This document shows, piece by piece, positions 9,771 through 20,698 of a DNA stretch of 64,000 nt. Each line of letters starts with the position of its first letter. Within the stretch, counting starts at the first letter, position 1. A program made the position numbers and the translations under genes. This DNA is from Rapana venosa (taxonomy: Eukaryota > Mollusca > Gastropoda > Neogastropoda > Muricidae). Location: NCBI GenBank assembly GCA_028751875.1, contig CM054145.1, forward strand, positions 1,544,424 to 1,608,423, read 5' to 3'. The notes below the pieces were generated by a model. It was not told the DNA's origin and searched no databases. It worked only from the letters and a program-made list of their open reading frames with translations.

Positions 9771-9842
9771 TCTCTCTCTCTCCCCTCTCTCTCCCTCCTA
9801 CCCCCCCTCTCTCTCTCTCTCTCTCTCTCCCTCTCTCCTTCA
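9771..9842. repeat. (CT)n tract
   Basis: Several CT runs with a short C-run near 9800. Confidence 0.9.
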
Positions 9843-10249
9843 CTGGCTGTGTGATAGCCCTCCCTCTTTGTTCTTCCCTCTTCCTCCCTCTTTCTCATGT
9901 GCCTCTTGGCCTTGTGCTTGAATGCTATAAATTTGTCTATTAAATTTTGAAGATGTTGTTACTCTTCTTTCATTCCTATTTTTGTTATGTCGACATTCTT
10001 TTTATTTCATTTATTTTCTGGGTTTTTTTGTCTTGTCTTATATACCACTTTAAGTCACGAGATTTCTCTGCGTGAAAATCGGGCTGCTCTCCCCGAGGAG
10101 AGCGCGTCGCCTTTTTATTTTCTTGTTTTACCAATTGCAGTAGTGACATGTTCCTTTCGTTCTGATATCGCTGTATGATGAGTTTTCTTCCGGATCGTTG
10201 TTTATTTGTTTCTTTATTGTTATCCATTATCAATTTTCTCTCACTGAGG

Positions 10250-11165
10250 GCTGGGTTAAGAACAAAAGTCATGACGGACGCTATAGCCAAGGGGTTAAGG
10301 TGGTTCGATTTCAGTCCCATGGATCCATGGTGTTCATACACGTGTTCAATGGAAGTATTATCTAAATGAAGATGTAATGGAAAGAGAGCTAGTTAATGTT
10401 TAAGGCGGAACTCTGTCACCATGTATTGGTTTAGGCAAGATGTATCGTCATAGAGTTTCAGTTCCATAGCTCTGATATTTCGTTTCGAAACTGCTAGAGA
10501 TGAAATTCGCTGGTTTCTTTATTGCTTCTAGTGATTACGATCAATGAATCATCCACAAATTAATAATGTGGTTGATTTCCGTGCTAGATAGTGATAATGG
10601 TAGGTCATTGTCTTTTTGTTGAGAGTGGATGAAAGAATTATGTCAATGAGTTATTCGTATAGAATGATAGTATTTTTGTTGTTTTATTTTTCAGAAGGAT
10701 GGAGTGATGAACAAGATTAAAGGCCTTTCTGAAGTCAAGGAAAACAGCACCTGCAACTTTAGACTGGATTCATGCTGAGAGCCCGGGGTCGTCCATCATA
10801 GACAAGGCTGTAGGACAAGAATGGTTTGGTCAGAAACCAGACTGCAATGGGTGGAACAGCCTTTTTTTCTCTCCATCAAAGCAGGTAAGTGTTTTTGTAT
10901 CTGTTTTTCGAGGGAGAGGGGGAAGATAAAATATAAAGTAACGAAATAGGTCTGAAGTTGTTTGGATCTCATGTATTTTTTTTGTTTTGTTTTTGGAAGT
11001 AGAATTACTTTAGCTGTTTCAAGCAAATGGAAAAGTATTAGTTTGAATACACAGGTTATAGATATAAGTGAGAGAGGAAGCAATAACATATGAAAGAGCG
11101 AGTTTGACTTTAAAAAAAAAGCTGGTATATTGTCAGGGCCTGATGGCTTTTATTCTTTAGTTGGA
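10250..11165 (-). pseudogene. LINE-B reverse transcriptase remnant (copy 1)
   Basis: Minus-strand frames, broken by stops and frameshifts, show the order expected of a non-LTR RT: a SGPDN-like fingers motif near 11140, a segment around 10810-11000 resembling the conserved FGFRPNHS region, and near 10560-10650 the stretch that follows the YADD box in related elements (NDLPLSLSSTEINHIINLW). The sequence aligns through 10670-11160 with 18350-19250, which marks both as copies of one family. Not functional. It is bounded on the right by the (TC)n block at 11166-11287. Confidence 0.55.
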
Positions 11166-11244
11166 CTGTCCACTGCTCTCTCACTCTCTCTCTCTATCTC
11201 TCTCTCTCTCTCACTCTCTCTCTCTATCTCTCTCTCACTCTCTC

Positions 11245-11287
<43 letters not shown>
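11166..11287. repeat. (TC)n block with ATCT and ACTC variants
   Basis: About 120 bp of TC repeats lying between the truncated 5' ends of two oppositely oriented LINEs. Confidence 0.95.
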
Positions 11288-11291
<4 letters not shown>

Positions 11292-11305
11292 CCTCTTTGC
11301 TTTAA

Positions 11306-12022
11306 TTAAAGCAGTTTTTAGGCTTAGATAGACATACACCTAATGATCTTGTTTATAGTGAAACCAATAGATATCCTCTCTCTGTTAATGCTGCTGTAAG
11401 ATGCATTAGATATTGGATTAAGATTCTGCATATGGATGAGAGCATGTTACCTTTTAAGTCTTACAAGATGCTTTATGATCTAGATGTCAAGGGGAAAAGC
11501 ACCTGGGCTTCACAAATACGTTCCTGTTTATGTGAACTTGGCTTTGGGTTTGTTTGGCTCAATCAAGGTGTCGGAAATTGTAGAGGGTTTATCAACGTTT
11601 TCAGGCAAAGACTGATTGACAGTGAAAGATTTCAAATGTACAGACAGTTTATAGGCTCACACGATGTCAAACCTTATCTAAAGATTGATATGGACATACA
11701 TTTGAAAAGAATTATGTCTAAGTTTAGACTTGGTGTATCAGATATAAATGTTCATAAATTCAGATACAGAGAACATGATGTTGATGACCTCAGGCTGCTA
11801 TGCCCATTATGTAAGCAAACAGTGGAAGATGAAGTGCATTTTGTGCTGTGCTGTCCAGTATTAGAAGATGTAAGACAGAATTACACTCCGGTAAAGTATA
11901 GTAGACAGCCTAATTTATTTAGATTCTGTCTACTAATGGCACCTAGTCACCCTGAGATTGTGCACACCTTTGCTTTATATTTGTGTAAAGCCTTTAGAAT
12001 AAGAGATATCTTGTTTTCTTAA
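11306..12022 (+). pseudogene. LINE-A ORF2 C-terminal part, open
   Basis: The frame is open from codon 11306 to a TAA at 12020-12022, about 238 residues, so the true frame enters well before the first ATG at 11432. It holds the post-RT region of a non-LTR retrotransposon: a TPNDLVYSETNRYPL motif, a long helical region, and a cysteine motif CPLCKQTVEDEVHFVLCC typical of the C-terminus of many LINE ORF2 proteins, then a Phe/Leu-rich end. RT and endonuclease domains are missing: the element is 5'-truncated at the (TC)n block. Apart from truncation no stop is seen. Its family member at 38935-39740 is broken. Confidence 0.75.
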
Positions 12023-12185
12023 GTCATATTTTTTGTAACTGATTTTTATTGTGGTGGTTGTGGTTATACAATAACATTTTGGTTGCTTTTTTATGCTTCC
12101 TTATTTTTCTCACTGAAATACTAAGCAGTTTGGCAAACCCCCTTCATGTATGGGCCAATGGCCTTTTTGTGAATACATCTTTCGA

Positions 12186-12188
<3 letters not shown>
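12023..12188 (+). mobile_element. LINE-A 3'UTR with terminal hairpin
   Basis: Follows the LINE-A stop codon. A GGCCAATGGCC palindrome at 12153-12163 lies 25 nt before the (TC)n tract. A matching 3' end occurs on the minus strand near 38935-38990. Confidence 0.6.

Positions 12189-12222
<34 letters not shown>
12189..12222. repeat. (TC)n at LINE-A 3' end
   Basis: About 17 TC units directly abutting the LINE-A terminus. Confidence 0.95.
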
Positions 12223-12223
<1 letters not shown>

Positions 12224-12229
12224 GTCACA

Positions 12230-13080
12230 TGACGAGGAGCAAACTGGCAAGGTTCACTTTGAATCAGCTGTGTAGAAAATCCATCGTTTAGCTGTCACTA
12301 TGCCAGTAACTGGACTGCCAGCTGTGTGGAGTCTGCCCTGACTGCCCTGCTAACCTGCAGCTCTGTTTGGAGTTGGAAAATATCGGGTGAGGGCCAGAAC
12401 ACGGTCATGGTTCTGCACCTACAGCCAGCTACAGTGTCAACAAACATAGTCCAACCAGTGTTGAACCCAAGTACTATGCAGGTTCAGTTCTTCATGAAAA
12501 AAGCCCCAAGCCAATTACGGTGTGGCCAGGAAAGAATGAGACAAAAAGAGACAGGAAAAGGAAAGAGGAGATTTTTTTTAATGTATTCTTTTATATCGCA
12601 TTGAGTGTGTGAGTGATGTTGTCAGAGCATGCACCACACTTAGCTGATAGTGTTAGAGAGAAACCACACTCTGCAGACAGAGGTACCCAGTACACTGACA
12701 CACAACACAGAGCAGAATGAAGACATTTAGGTGTGACATGTTTGGGCCTAACCCTTGACAGCAGCACCAGTGTGTCTTCTCAGCCATCAGACATGGACAG
12801 TAAGGAAACCACCCACAGCACTGTCACAGATCTTGTTGGTGTAGATTCAGTACAAGATCATGTCAACCAGCTGACTGACAGTTCTGTTCAGAGGTGACTG
12901 AGGAATAGAAACAGAAACGAAACATTCTGCAAAGTAACTGTCCATCACTCAGACAGTGGAGAGGTGCCGTGTGAATCTGATGACATTGTGCTGGAGTACA
13001 CCTGCAGTCAGAACAATCTAATTTTACCTACTTGCTGATCAAACAAAAACAGAACAACATGCTGTGGGAAGAATGTGTAA
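12230..13080 (+). other. Decayed coding-like segment, unknown
   Basis: GC-balanced sequence unlike its AT-rich neighbours. On the plus strand a frame from about 12721 to 13038 is open for about 105 codons except for one TGA at about 12897. It has ordinary amino acid composition (Ser/Thr/Asp-rich, for example QPSDMDSKETTHSTVTDL). A second open stretch lies at 12326-12604, without an ATG at its 5' end. No family recognised; it could be a decayed exon or part of an unidentified element. Confidence 0.3.
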
Positions 13081-13149
13081 GGCTGTTCAGCCTTCAAAAG
13101 GGGAAACACACACATACATTGAAAAACAATTAATGACAACAATAAACCG

Positions 13150-13671
13150 CCACACAACAAACAAATAGCCAGTAACCAACCTTTTTTTTAAAACACACAA
13201 AAACCAACAAACAAAACAAAACAAAAATAACATCAACAACCAATTCACTCCACTAGGAACCCCCATACCACCACCATCAACAACAAACCAAACCAAAGAA
13301 TCATAAAAGTTTGAGATAAAGACATTACACTTAAAGAGAACACTGCCTTGCACCAGGCTGTCACGTTACTTACCACTGTAATTTTTGTGTGTTTATGCTG
13401 GCCTACAGTTCTGAAGTTCACCATTGTGGATTCCGCTGTGTGCCCGTCATTGAGGTAGACACATTCCGACTGCGGGATAATGTCTTAACACAACTGCCAA
13501 TGTGCTTGCATTTTTGTAAAGTTTGTCTTCTGTTCCTACCAGCACGTAATGTTCTGAGCTTTTGAAAGGCCGGCCATGGTTTAAAGTGTGGGCAAGATGT
13601 TCTGCGTGCGTTCATACACAGGAGCCTGGGTTTATAGTTTCATCTGAAGGACTTTTGGTGGAGTGGAGTTA
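13150..13671. repeat. Duplicated unit D1, left part
   Basis: Shares a long, roughly 90% similar segment with 15286-15681 (the AACCAACCTTTTTTTT-AAAACACAC block, GAGATAAAGACA, GTGTGCCCGTCATTGAGGTA and CTTAACACAACTGCCAA) and then with 16066-16196. It lacks the 384-bp R segment that unit D2 contains. The last 125 bp are SINE-1 body in minus orientation. D1 resumes at 15226-15285 after the L2-like insertion. Confidence 0.75.
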
Positions 13672-13831
13672 ACAAGAATAATAATAATAATAAATTGAAT
13701 TTATATAGCGCTATATCTTTCAAAAACAAATCAAAGTGCTTGCATTCGATCCATTCCTACACATGCAACCGACAATAATTAACAGTTTTCACACACACAC
13801 ACACACACACAGACACACACAGACACACACA

Positions 13832-13883
<52 letters not shown>

Positions 13884-15225
13884 CTATAGACTTCGGCAGG
13901 ATGATGGGAATTTTGGTCATTGAAGGCAGGGATATATAATTATGAGATGAAACAAAAGGGGAGAGTCGTAGGTGTGAAATAGGTATGTCTTGAGGCTGGA
14001 TTTTAAAATGTCGTAAGTAGGCTTTTCGCGAAGGGAGAGAGGGAGGTCATTCCAGACTGATGGACCAGAAACAGAGAAAGAGCGATGGCCAACGGTGGAT
14101 TAGTTAAATCCAGGTATTCGTAGGCACAGGGTATCTGCAGCAGAGCGGAGGGAACGAGAAGGAGTGTATGGGTGAAGACATTCACAGAGGTAGGAGGGTG
14201 CTGTATTGTGGAGACATTTATAACAGAGGGTACTGATCTTATAGTTTATTCTCAGTGGTACAGGCAACCAGTGGAGAGATCGCAGAAGAGGAGTAATATG
14301 TTCAGATTGTTTTCTTTTTGAGGACTAGTCGAGCTGCAGAGTTTTGTATACGTTGAAGGGAGTGGATAGATGATGCTGGCAGACCAACAAAAGGTAATTA
14401 CAATAGTCCAGACATGAAAGAATGAGAAATGTGACAAGTTTGGATGTTGCATCAGCGGACAGGTACCTTCGAATTGCGCTTATACGCCGTAATTGATAGT
14501 AGCACGACTAGCAGCTCTGGGTGATGAATTTTTGCATTGAGAGTGTGTTGTCGATAACAACACCTAGATACTTGACTGTGTGGATAGAGGAACTGTTGTA
14601 TTGCCAAACTCTATTGAATCTGCTGTGATGGAAGAGAGTTTGTGTTTGGTCCCTACAATCATGGCCTCAGTTTTATCTCCGTTTAGCAGTAACTTGTTTT
14701 GTATCATCCAGTTTTGAATATCTTGGAGGCAGTGTCACATATTTGTCAAGAGAGAAGGCAGATTTTCAGGAGTATCATTGCTTTGAATCTGAGTCATCAG
14801 CGTAGAAAAGATGGTTGATGTGGTGACGGTGACAGTGGAGCAGTTTAGAGAGTGAAAAGAACAGGGCCAAGAACTGATCCCTGCGGGACTCCGCATTCCA
14901 GTTTGGCAGGTATTGATTGAATCTTGTTTATTGCAACTGTATGAAATCGGTCAGTGAGGTATGAACTAAACCAGGTGAGGGCTGCACCTTTGATACCAAA
15001 CGTTTTTTTGGAGACGGGAGAGAAGAATTGAGTGGTCTATAGTGTCGAAGGCTGCAGATAAGTCGAGGAGAGTGAGAAGGGAGATTTTCCCAGAGTCAGA
15101 AGCATGTTTAAAGTGTGAACTAGGGTAGTTTCAGTGCTGTGATTGACACGATAGGCAGCCTGAAATGCAGGAAGGAGACTATTTGATTGAAGATGGCTGT
15201 TGAGCTGTTTCAGAAACAAGTTTCA
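13672..15225 (-). mobile_element. L2-like LINE, 3' half (copy B), inserted in unit D1
   Basis: Antisense, 5'-truncated near 15222. Minus-strand frames, interrupted by frameshifts, give an RT segment with AYRVNHSTETTLVHTLN (about 15130-15180), an intact YADD box near 14795, a KYLGVVIDNTL thumb motif, and the LHWLPV and Trp-containing C-terminal region. The 3'UTR holds (CA)n at 13788-13882, and the element ends with AGCGCTATATAAATTC plus (ATT)n at 13680-13700. Copy A at 42437-45585 is the same family. The flanks join precisely when compared with 16185-16220. Confidence 0.75.
13785..13882. repeat. (CA)n inside L2-like 3'UTR
   Basis: CA tract with GACA interruptions. A CA or TG tract stands at the corresponding place in copy C (7970-7987) and, short, in copy A (about 45516-45536). 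Confidence 0.9.
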
Positions 15226-15285
15226 CAGGTGTGGACTCCTGTGGAAATTCGCTGTGCAGTGCGCTCTCTGTCTCTGTCTTGTCCC

Positions 15286-16260
15286 CTCTCTCTCAAATAG
15301 CCAATAACCAACCTTTTTTTTAAAACACACAAAAACCAACAAACCAAACAAAACAAAAAATAACATCAACAACCAATTCACTCCACCAGGAACCCCATAC
15401 CATCACCATCAACAACAAAAAACACCAAAGAATCATAACAGTTTGAGATAAAGACAGTACACTTAAAGAGAACACTGCACTGCACTAAGCTGTCACGTTA
15501 CTTACCACTGTAATTTTTTGTGTTTGCGTTTTCGCTGCTGGTCTACAGCTCTGAAGTTCATTGTGGAATCCGCTGTGTGCCCGTCATTGAGGTAGACACA
15601 TTCCGACTTCTGGATAATGTCTTAACACAACTGCCAACGTGCGTGCATTTTTGTAAAGTTTGTCTTCTGTTCCTACCAATAGGCCGTCAGCGCCTGGGGT
15701 TTATCACAGTTCTGGATTAAACCATTGACGCTGGGGGCAACAGCAAAGTGAGAGGCTGTATGACCAGTGGCTTTCTTTCCCACTCATGGAATTCCACTTT
15801 ACAGCTTAGTCTTTAGTGATCGACTATGACTCTCTGACTAGGAGGCTTGACTTGCACAGTCCTTATGTGCTGCAGCCCTGGGGGCTAGTTGGCCTTTGGA
15901 GAACATTTCCAATGCTGACTGTCCTTATGCCCACTTGGCCGAGAGAGTGGGGATGTACTGTGGGCAAGGCATCTCCACTATAATCAAATTTCTGCCCAAT
16001 TTCCGAAACAGCAGCTGCCTCCTCTGCTGTTTTGGAGGTCATCGTCGAAAACGACAGACTAACACACACCAGCATGTAATGTTCTGAGCTTTTTAAAGGC
16101 GGGCCATGTTTTAATGTGTGGGCAAGATGTTCTGCGTGCGTTTGCACAGGGAGCCAGGTTGAAAGTTTCATCTGAAGGACTTTTGGTGGTGTGGAGTTGC
16201 TACAGATGTGGACTCCTGTGGAAATTCGCTCTGTGCAGTGCGCTGTCTGTCTCAGTCTCT
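15286..16260. repeat. Duplicated unit D2
   Basis: Second copy of unit D, uninterrupted by the L2-like LINE but carrying segment R at 15682-16065. Both D1 and D2 end with GTGGACTCCTGTGGAAATTC and GTGCAGTGCGCT before CT-rich sequence. Confidence 0.7.
15682..16065. repeat. Segment R, copy 1 (present in D2, absent from D1)
   Basis: About 384 bp, roughly 88% similar to 17811-18185. It contains AACCATTGACGCTGGGGGC, ATGTGCTGCAGCCCTGGGGG, GGATGTACTGTGGGCAAGGC and CCTCCTCTGCTGTTTTG. Unit D1 joins directly across its position at 13545, with CCA at both edges. Short frames are open in both copies on both strands, but no domain is recognised. Confidence 0.6.
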
Positions 16261-16261
16261 G

Positions 16262-16263
16262 TC

Positions 16264-16335
<72 letters not shown>
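16262..16335. repeat. (TGTC)n then (TC)n
   Basis: A short TGTC run followed by about 30 TC units at the end of unit D2. Confidence 0.95.
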
Positions 16336-16339
16336 TCTC

Positions 16340-16704
16340 ATTTGTTGTTCTTTGTGTGTGTGTTTAAAAAGAAAAGAAAACAGATTTGTGTTATTAGTAC
16401 TTTGACATAATTATCTTCATGTTGATTTTGGATTTTAGTTTTTCTTTCTGCTTTTTCTTCCTGTGTATTTTTTCGATTTCTTTGATACATGTACGTTTGT
16501 TTACAAGGATAAGGGAGCAGATTTTAGGCAAGCCTAGTCTTACACAATACCAGATAACAACACAAAAATCATCTTGAAAATGCTACACTAATATCAATCT
16601 ATTCTTTAAAACAGGAACACACACACACATACATTCACACAGAGACACGCACGCAAGCACCCACGTGCGCGTGCACACACAAACACACATACAGACAGGT
16701 ACAC

Positions 16705-16754
<50 letters not shown>

Positions 16755-17349
16755 TATGTATAATGTGTGCATCTGTGTGTGCTTTATTTTACAAGTACAA
16801 TGGAAAATAGCATAAAATGATATTTAATGGATATTCAGTATTTTTCTTAATGCCAATCCAATGGAAAGCAAGAACAAAAATGAAAAGCAGCAACAACAAC
16901 AGAACAAAAATATCAAAACAAAACTATTTTTGGTTGATATTAGAACGGTGTGTAGTTTTTTATTCAAAGTTTTATGAGGAATTTGAATGCCTAACTGTGT
17001 TGGAAGAGTATTCCCTTTATATATTATTATTAGGACCTGAAAATGCTGAGCTGGATAGACCAAGTCGTGGGTAGGGTAGGGTAGATAATATATGTGATAC
17101 ACTGTTTGTGTTTCAAGTAAACAGTGAACTGATGTAAGTAGCCACGTCATGCATTGATATTTTAAACATACACAGCTTTATCACATCTAGGTGGTTTATC
17201 TAGATAATTCATGTAGTTGCTTCAGGCTTTCATGGGTTGTAATAGGTAGATGGGTGGGATGAACTTCGTTACTTTTCTGTGGAGAGAATGTAATCTTTTT
17301 TGTGAATGTTGCAGCACTCCTCCCACATTGGTCAAGCATGATTTATATT
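16340..17349. other. No gene seen; (TA)n and AT-rich DNA
   Basis: Contains CA-rich DNA near 16615-16690 and (TA)n at about 16708-16750. The rest is AT-rich and may be LINE 3'UTR; GGGTAGGGTAGGGTAG near 17070-17086 is a short pentamer run. Confidence 0.5.
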
Positions 17350-17425
17350 TGTATTTATTTTATTCTTTTATTTCGAGGATAATGGAATAAGCAGTCATGT
17401 GCTTTTTTTGTCATGCGATCCCATT
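17350..17425 (-). mobile_element. SINE-1, 3' end fragment
   Basis: ATTTCGAGGATAATGGAATA and CATGTGCTTTTTTTG match the 3' end of SINE-1 in minus orientation. Confidence 0.55.
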
Positions 17426-17600
17426 ATGTGCCAGTGAAGTAAAAGGTTTAAAGTATCAGCGTTGATGTATTGTTGTTCTTCAGATGTGAGGAAGATGTTT
17501 CCTGAGATTGCGTTACATTGTTTGCTAAGATGGGCCTGCCATTCCAGTTCATCATCTATGATGTTTAAAACAGCATGTCCTCGCCCTTGTTCAATTAACA
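17425..17600 (-). pseudogene. LINE RT thumb fragment
   Basis: Minus-strand frame of about 57 codons with NIIDDELEWQAHLSKQCNAI, which resembles the segment following the KxLG(V/I)xID box in CR1/L2-type RTs. Truncated on both sides. Confidence 0.45.
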
Positions 17601-17810
17601 TTTTCTAAACGAAATGAAGGGAAGCTAGTTGATGCTGTGTTGCTATGACCCTTGGCTTGGTTTTGGCAGTAAGTATTCTCATACAAGCCGAGGTACCCCA
17701 CTCGTTGCTTTGCTGGAGACTGGTGTCGTGGATGTTCTATGCAGTTATTTAGATTGATGACTCACAGGCAGATAAGTCAGTTGTGATCTCCGTGTTTGAT
17801 AGTGATAACG

Positions 17811-18185
17811 ATTGTACCTTCAGCACCTGGGCTTTACCACAGTTCTTGATTAAACCATTGACGCTGGGGGCAACAGCAAAGTGAGAGAGACTGTATGATC
17901 AGTGGCTTTCCCACCCATGGAATTCTACAACTTAGTCTTTAGTGATCCACTATGAGCCTCTAACTAGAAGGCTTGACTTGCACAGTCCTTATGTGCTGCA
18001 GCCCTGGGGGGCTAGTTGGCCTTTGGAGAACATCTCCAACGCTGACTGTCCTTATGCCCTCTTGGCCGAGAGAGTGAGGATGTACTGTGGGCAAGGCACC
18101 TCCACTACTATTAAATTGCTGCCCAATTTCCGTAACAGCAGTTGCCTCCTCTGCTGTTTTGAAAGTCATCGTCGAACACGATGGA
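17811..18185. repeat. Segment R, copy 2
   Basis: Second copy of segment R. It interrupts LINE-B copy 2: flanking sequence at about 17790-17810 and 18330 onwards matches contiguous sequence at 10575-10700. Confidence 0.6.
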
Positions 18186-18735
18186 CAAAGATATGAGGTC
18201 ATTGATAAGATGCAAAATATGAGAGAACCTCAAGGGAACTCCCTATTTGACAAAATCTTCAATAAACTTTTCCCATCATAAAGTACATAAATATTGTGTT
18301 CTTTTCGTTGTGTGTGAAGAAAAAAATTGCATTAAGAGGGGTTATTGATGGGTTGTTGTTTTTTCAGAAGGATGAAGTGATCAACAGGGTCGAAGGCATT
18401 TATGAAATCGAGAGAAACAACACCTGCAACTTAAGGTTGATTTCGTGCTGAGAACCAGGCGTCACACATTCTTGATCAGGCTTTAGGGCAAGAATTGTGT
18501 GGTCGGAAACCAGACTGGAACGGCGAATAAGTTGATTTTTCTCCATGAAATCAGGTAAGTGATTTTGTATCTGTTTTCAGGAGGGGGTTGATAAAATATA
18601 AAGTAATGAAATAAATTTAGGTCTGAAGTCGTTTGGATCTGATGCAATTTTTAATTTTGGAAGTAGATTTACTTGTGCTTTTTTAAAAGCTAATGGAAAA
18701 GTATTCGTTTGAATGCATCGTCATCAATGTAAGTA

Positions 18736-19138
18736 TAAGGTAAAGGTGTCCCATAACCTATAAGGTCCTAGGGGAACGAGACGTCAGAGACCTCACTTCT
18801 CTAGGGGCCAGCATATTGAGGGTGGCGCCCATCTCCTCTCCCTCGCTGCTTTACCTTCCCTGACCCTAAAGAGGCAGGTACCCATTTACAACTGGGTGAA
18901 CTGGGGGACTGTCTCTAGGGGGCCAGCATATTGAGGGCGGCGCCAATCTCTCCCTCGCTGCTTTACCTTCCCTGACCCTAAAGACGCAGGTACCCATTTA
19001 CAGCTGGGTGAACTGGGGAACTGTACTGAAGCCAAGGCACACAAATGGTCACCCATCCAAGTGGTAACCAAGCTCGATGCTGCTTAACCTTAACTAGGGG
19101 AAAGCGAGTGCTCTGACCACTAAGCTACCCCGTCCCAA
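18736..19138 (-). mobile_element. tRNA/5S-chimeric SINE with target duplication
   Basis: On the minus strand the head starts GGGACGGGGTAGCTTAGTGG, an A-box match (plus 19117-19136). It is followed by AGGTTAAGCAGCATCGAGCT and TGGTTACCACTTGGATGGG, which closely resemble the internal control region of 5S rRNA. The body contains two adjacent direct repeats of about 100 bp (plus 18800-18900 and 18905-19010). The 3' end is CCTTTACCTTA. The 10-bp direct repeat AATGTAAGTA flanks it at 18726-18735 and 19139-19148. It sits inside LINE-B copy 2. Confidence 0.75.
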
Positions 19139-19512
19139 AATGTAAGTAAGAGAGTTAATATTATAATTATGAAAAAGCGAGTTTGACTTTTTTTAAAAGT
19201 TGGTATATTTTCAGGGCCTGATGACGTATTATTCTTCAGTGGCATGAAGACGAAGTGGTGCATGTTTGTTAACAGCAGTCAAAAATGTATTATAGCAAAC
19301 TAAGAGCTTCATTTGGATCAGTATAGTTCAATACTGACTGAAATGGAGGAATGGTGAGGTGGAGGAGTTATCAATCTCACTGAATTTGTTTAAAAACTGG
19401 AAAGCAAGGCCGAGTACCCTTTGGGTGGATTTTTTTGTCATTCTAGAAACCATGTACAAAAAAATAAGACAATGATCACTGATTCCTTAATGAATTACTG
19501 GTACATTTGATA

Positions 19513-19700
19513 GTGATACTGCGCAGAACATCATGCGCACTCGTTAAAACCCACTCCGCTTTTTGGAAGAGTAGGCCATTGTATGCCAGTGGGAACGAAT
19601 GACAAAATTTACAAAACTGCATACACACGGTGACTGGATGTAAAAGCACATGAGTGCTTATTCCACCATCCTCGAAATCATAGAATAAAGAAGAAGAAGA
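19513..19700 (+). mobile_element. SINE-1, 3' half
   Basis: Begins at the CAGAACATCATGCGCAC segment and runs through GGAAGAGTAGGCCATTG and GAGTGCTTATTCCACC to a short (AAG)n tail. Plus orientation, inserted in LINE-B copy 2. Confidence 0.65.
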
Positions 19701-20165
19701 ATAGATAATGGTGTGGCGGTGTACATGTGGCCAATTAGACTTGAAGATGTTTTTGGTTTTCTTGTTGGAGTTCGTTTTTATGGTTTAAATCCATGAAGTG
19801 ATAGTTTGCTGTTTAAGCATATCGATATTCAAGTCTCCCGTCAGGAGAGCTTCACTGATCTAGACCAGGTCCGTCATTGGCACTAAATTATCGTACCACT
19901 CTTGTGTGGAAGCAGGGTTTCTATAAGAATGTCCAGTCAAACAACGGTTTTGATTTGAGACTTTTCATTTCTATCCAATTGCATTCAATTACTTGTGTTT
20001 TGAGGTCTGTTGTGCATTTGACAACTGGGTGATAAATAGACTGATGACTGTATACAACTAGGCCTGATTGTGGGGGTGCAGTGCTATCTATTACTATGGG
20101 CATGTTGACATTGGGGATGTTATAATCGAGAGAGTTGGGGGGGGGGGGGGATTTCAGAAGGATAT

Positions 20166-20640
20166 TTTAGATCACAAAAGAGGAAGATGATTATAACAGC
20201 GTGGTCTGTACCTTTCACAATGGGAGCTATGATATTTTGCCAAATCCGGAGACACGTGAAAGACATTTACTTTCCGTATCTCACAAATTTGGACCAATAT
20301 CAACTCCAGAAGTAAGATCCCTCCAAACTTAAAAAGTTAGGAGTCTTTAATGATGATTATAGTGAGCGTCTTGACTGAGCGAACAGTCATGTAACTGTGA
20401 CGTGTAACAGAATGAAGGGACGTTGGAACAAGGAACACACACACTGCGGCCGAATGAAAACTGTCTTCAGTGAAAGCAAAGAAGATTAAATGCCGTGGCT
20501 ACATTTACCCTACATACCATACAATACTAACCCATTCCTCTGAAGCTGAAGTATGGCCGCCTATATGGCGAGGCACTTGAACACAATCTCACATCACAAG
20601 CAAACATCCCCGAAGCGGAAATGCGGCTGCCTTAACGGTG
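20166..20640. other. No gene seen; SINE-body-like pieces at 20540-20690
   Basis: TATGGCCGCCTATATGGCG and GCGGCTGCCTTAACGGTGGG, followed by AAACGGTCACATACGTAGAA, resemble the body of a molluscan tRNA-derived SINE; this comparison is from memory and not checked. The rest is unassigned. Confidence 0.35.
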
Positions 20641-20698
20641 GGTGAAACGGTCACATACGTAGAATCTCACTGTTGGTAAACCTCGCAGCTCTAGCCGA

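Larger units (their letters stand above)
18330..20165 (-). pseudogene. LINE-B, endonuclease to RT (copy 2), nested insertions
   Basis: Minus-strand LINE. At 19720-20160 frames give an APE-type endonuclease segment with PPQSGLVVYSHQSIYHPVVK, then TQVIECNWIEMK and a WTFL region. At 18350-18735 and 19149-19500 the sequence aligns with the RT part of copy 1 (10670-11160). It is interrupted by a tRNA/5S SINE (18736-19138), a SINE-1 piece (19513-19700) and segment R (17811-18185). Several stops and frameshifts; not functional. The 5' end abuts a G-run at 20138-20150. Confidence 0.55.

Noticed and set aside
19035..19100. 5S rRNA gene fragment
   Set aside because: The similarity covers only the internal control region and lies between a tRNA-like box and a SINE body with target duplication.
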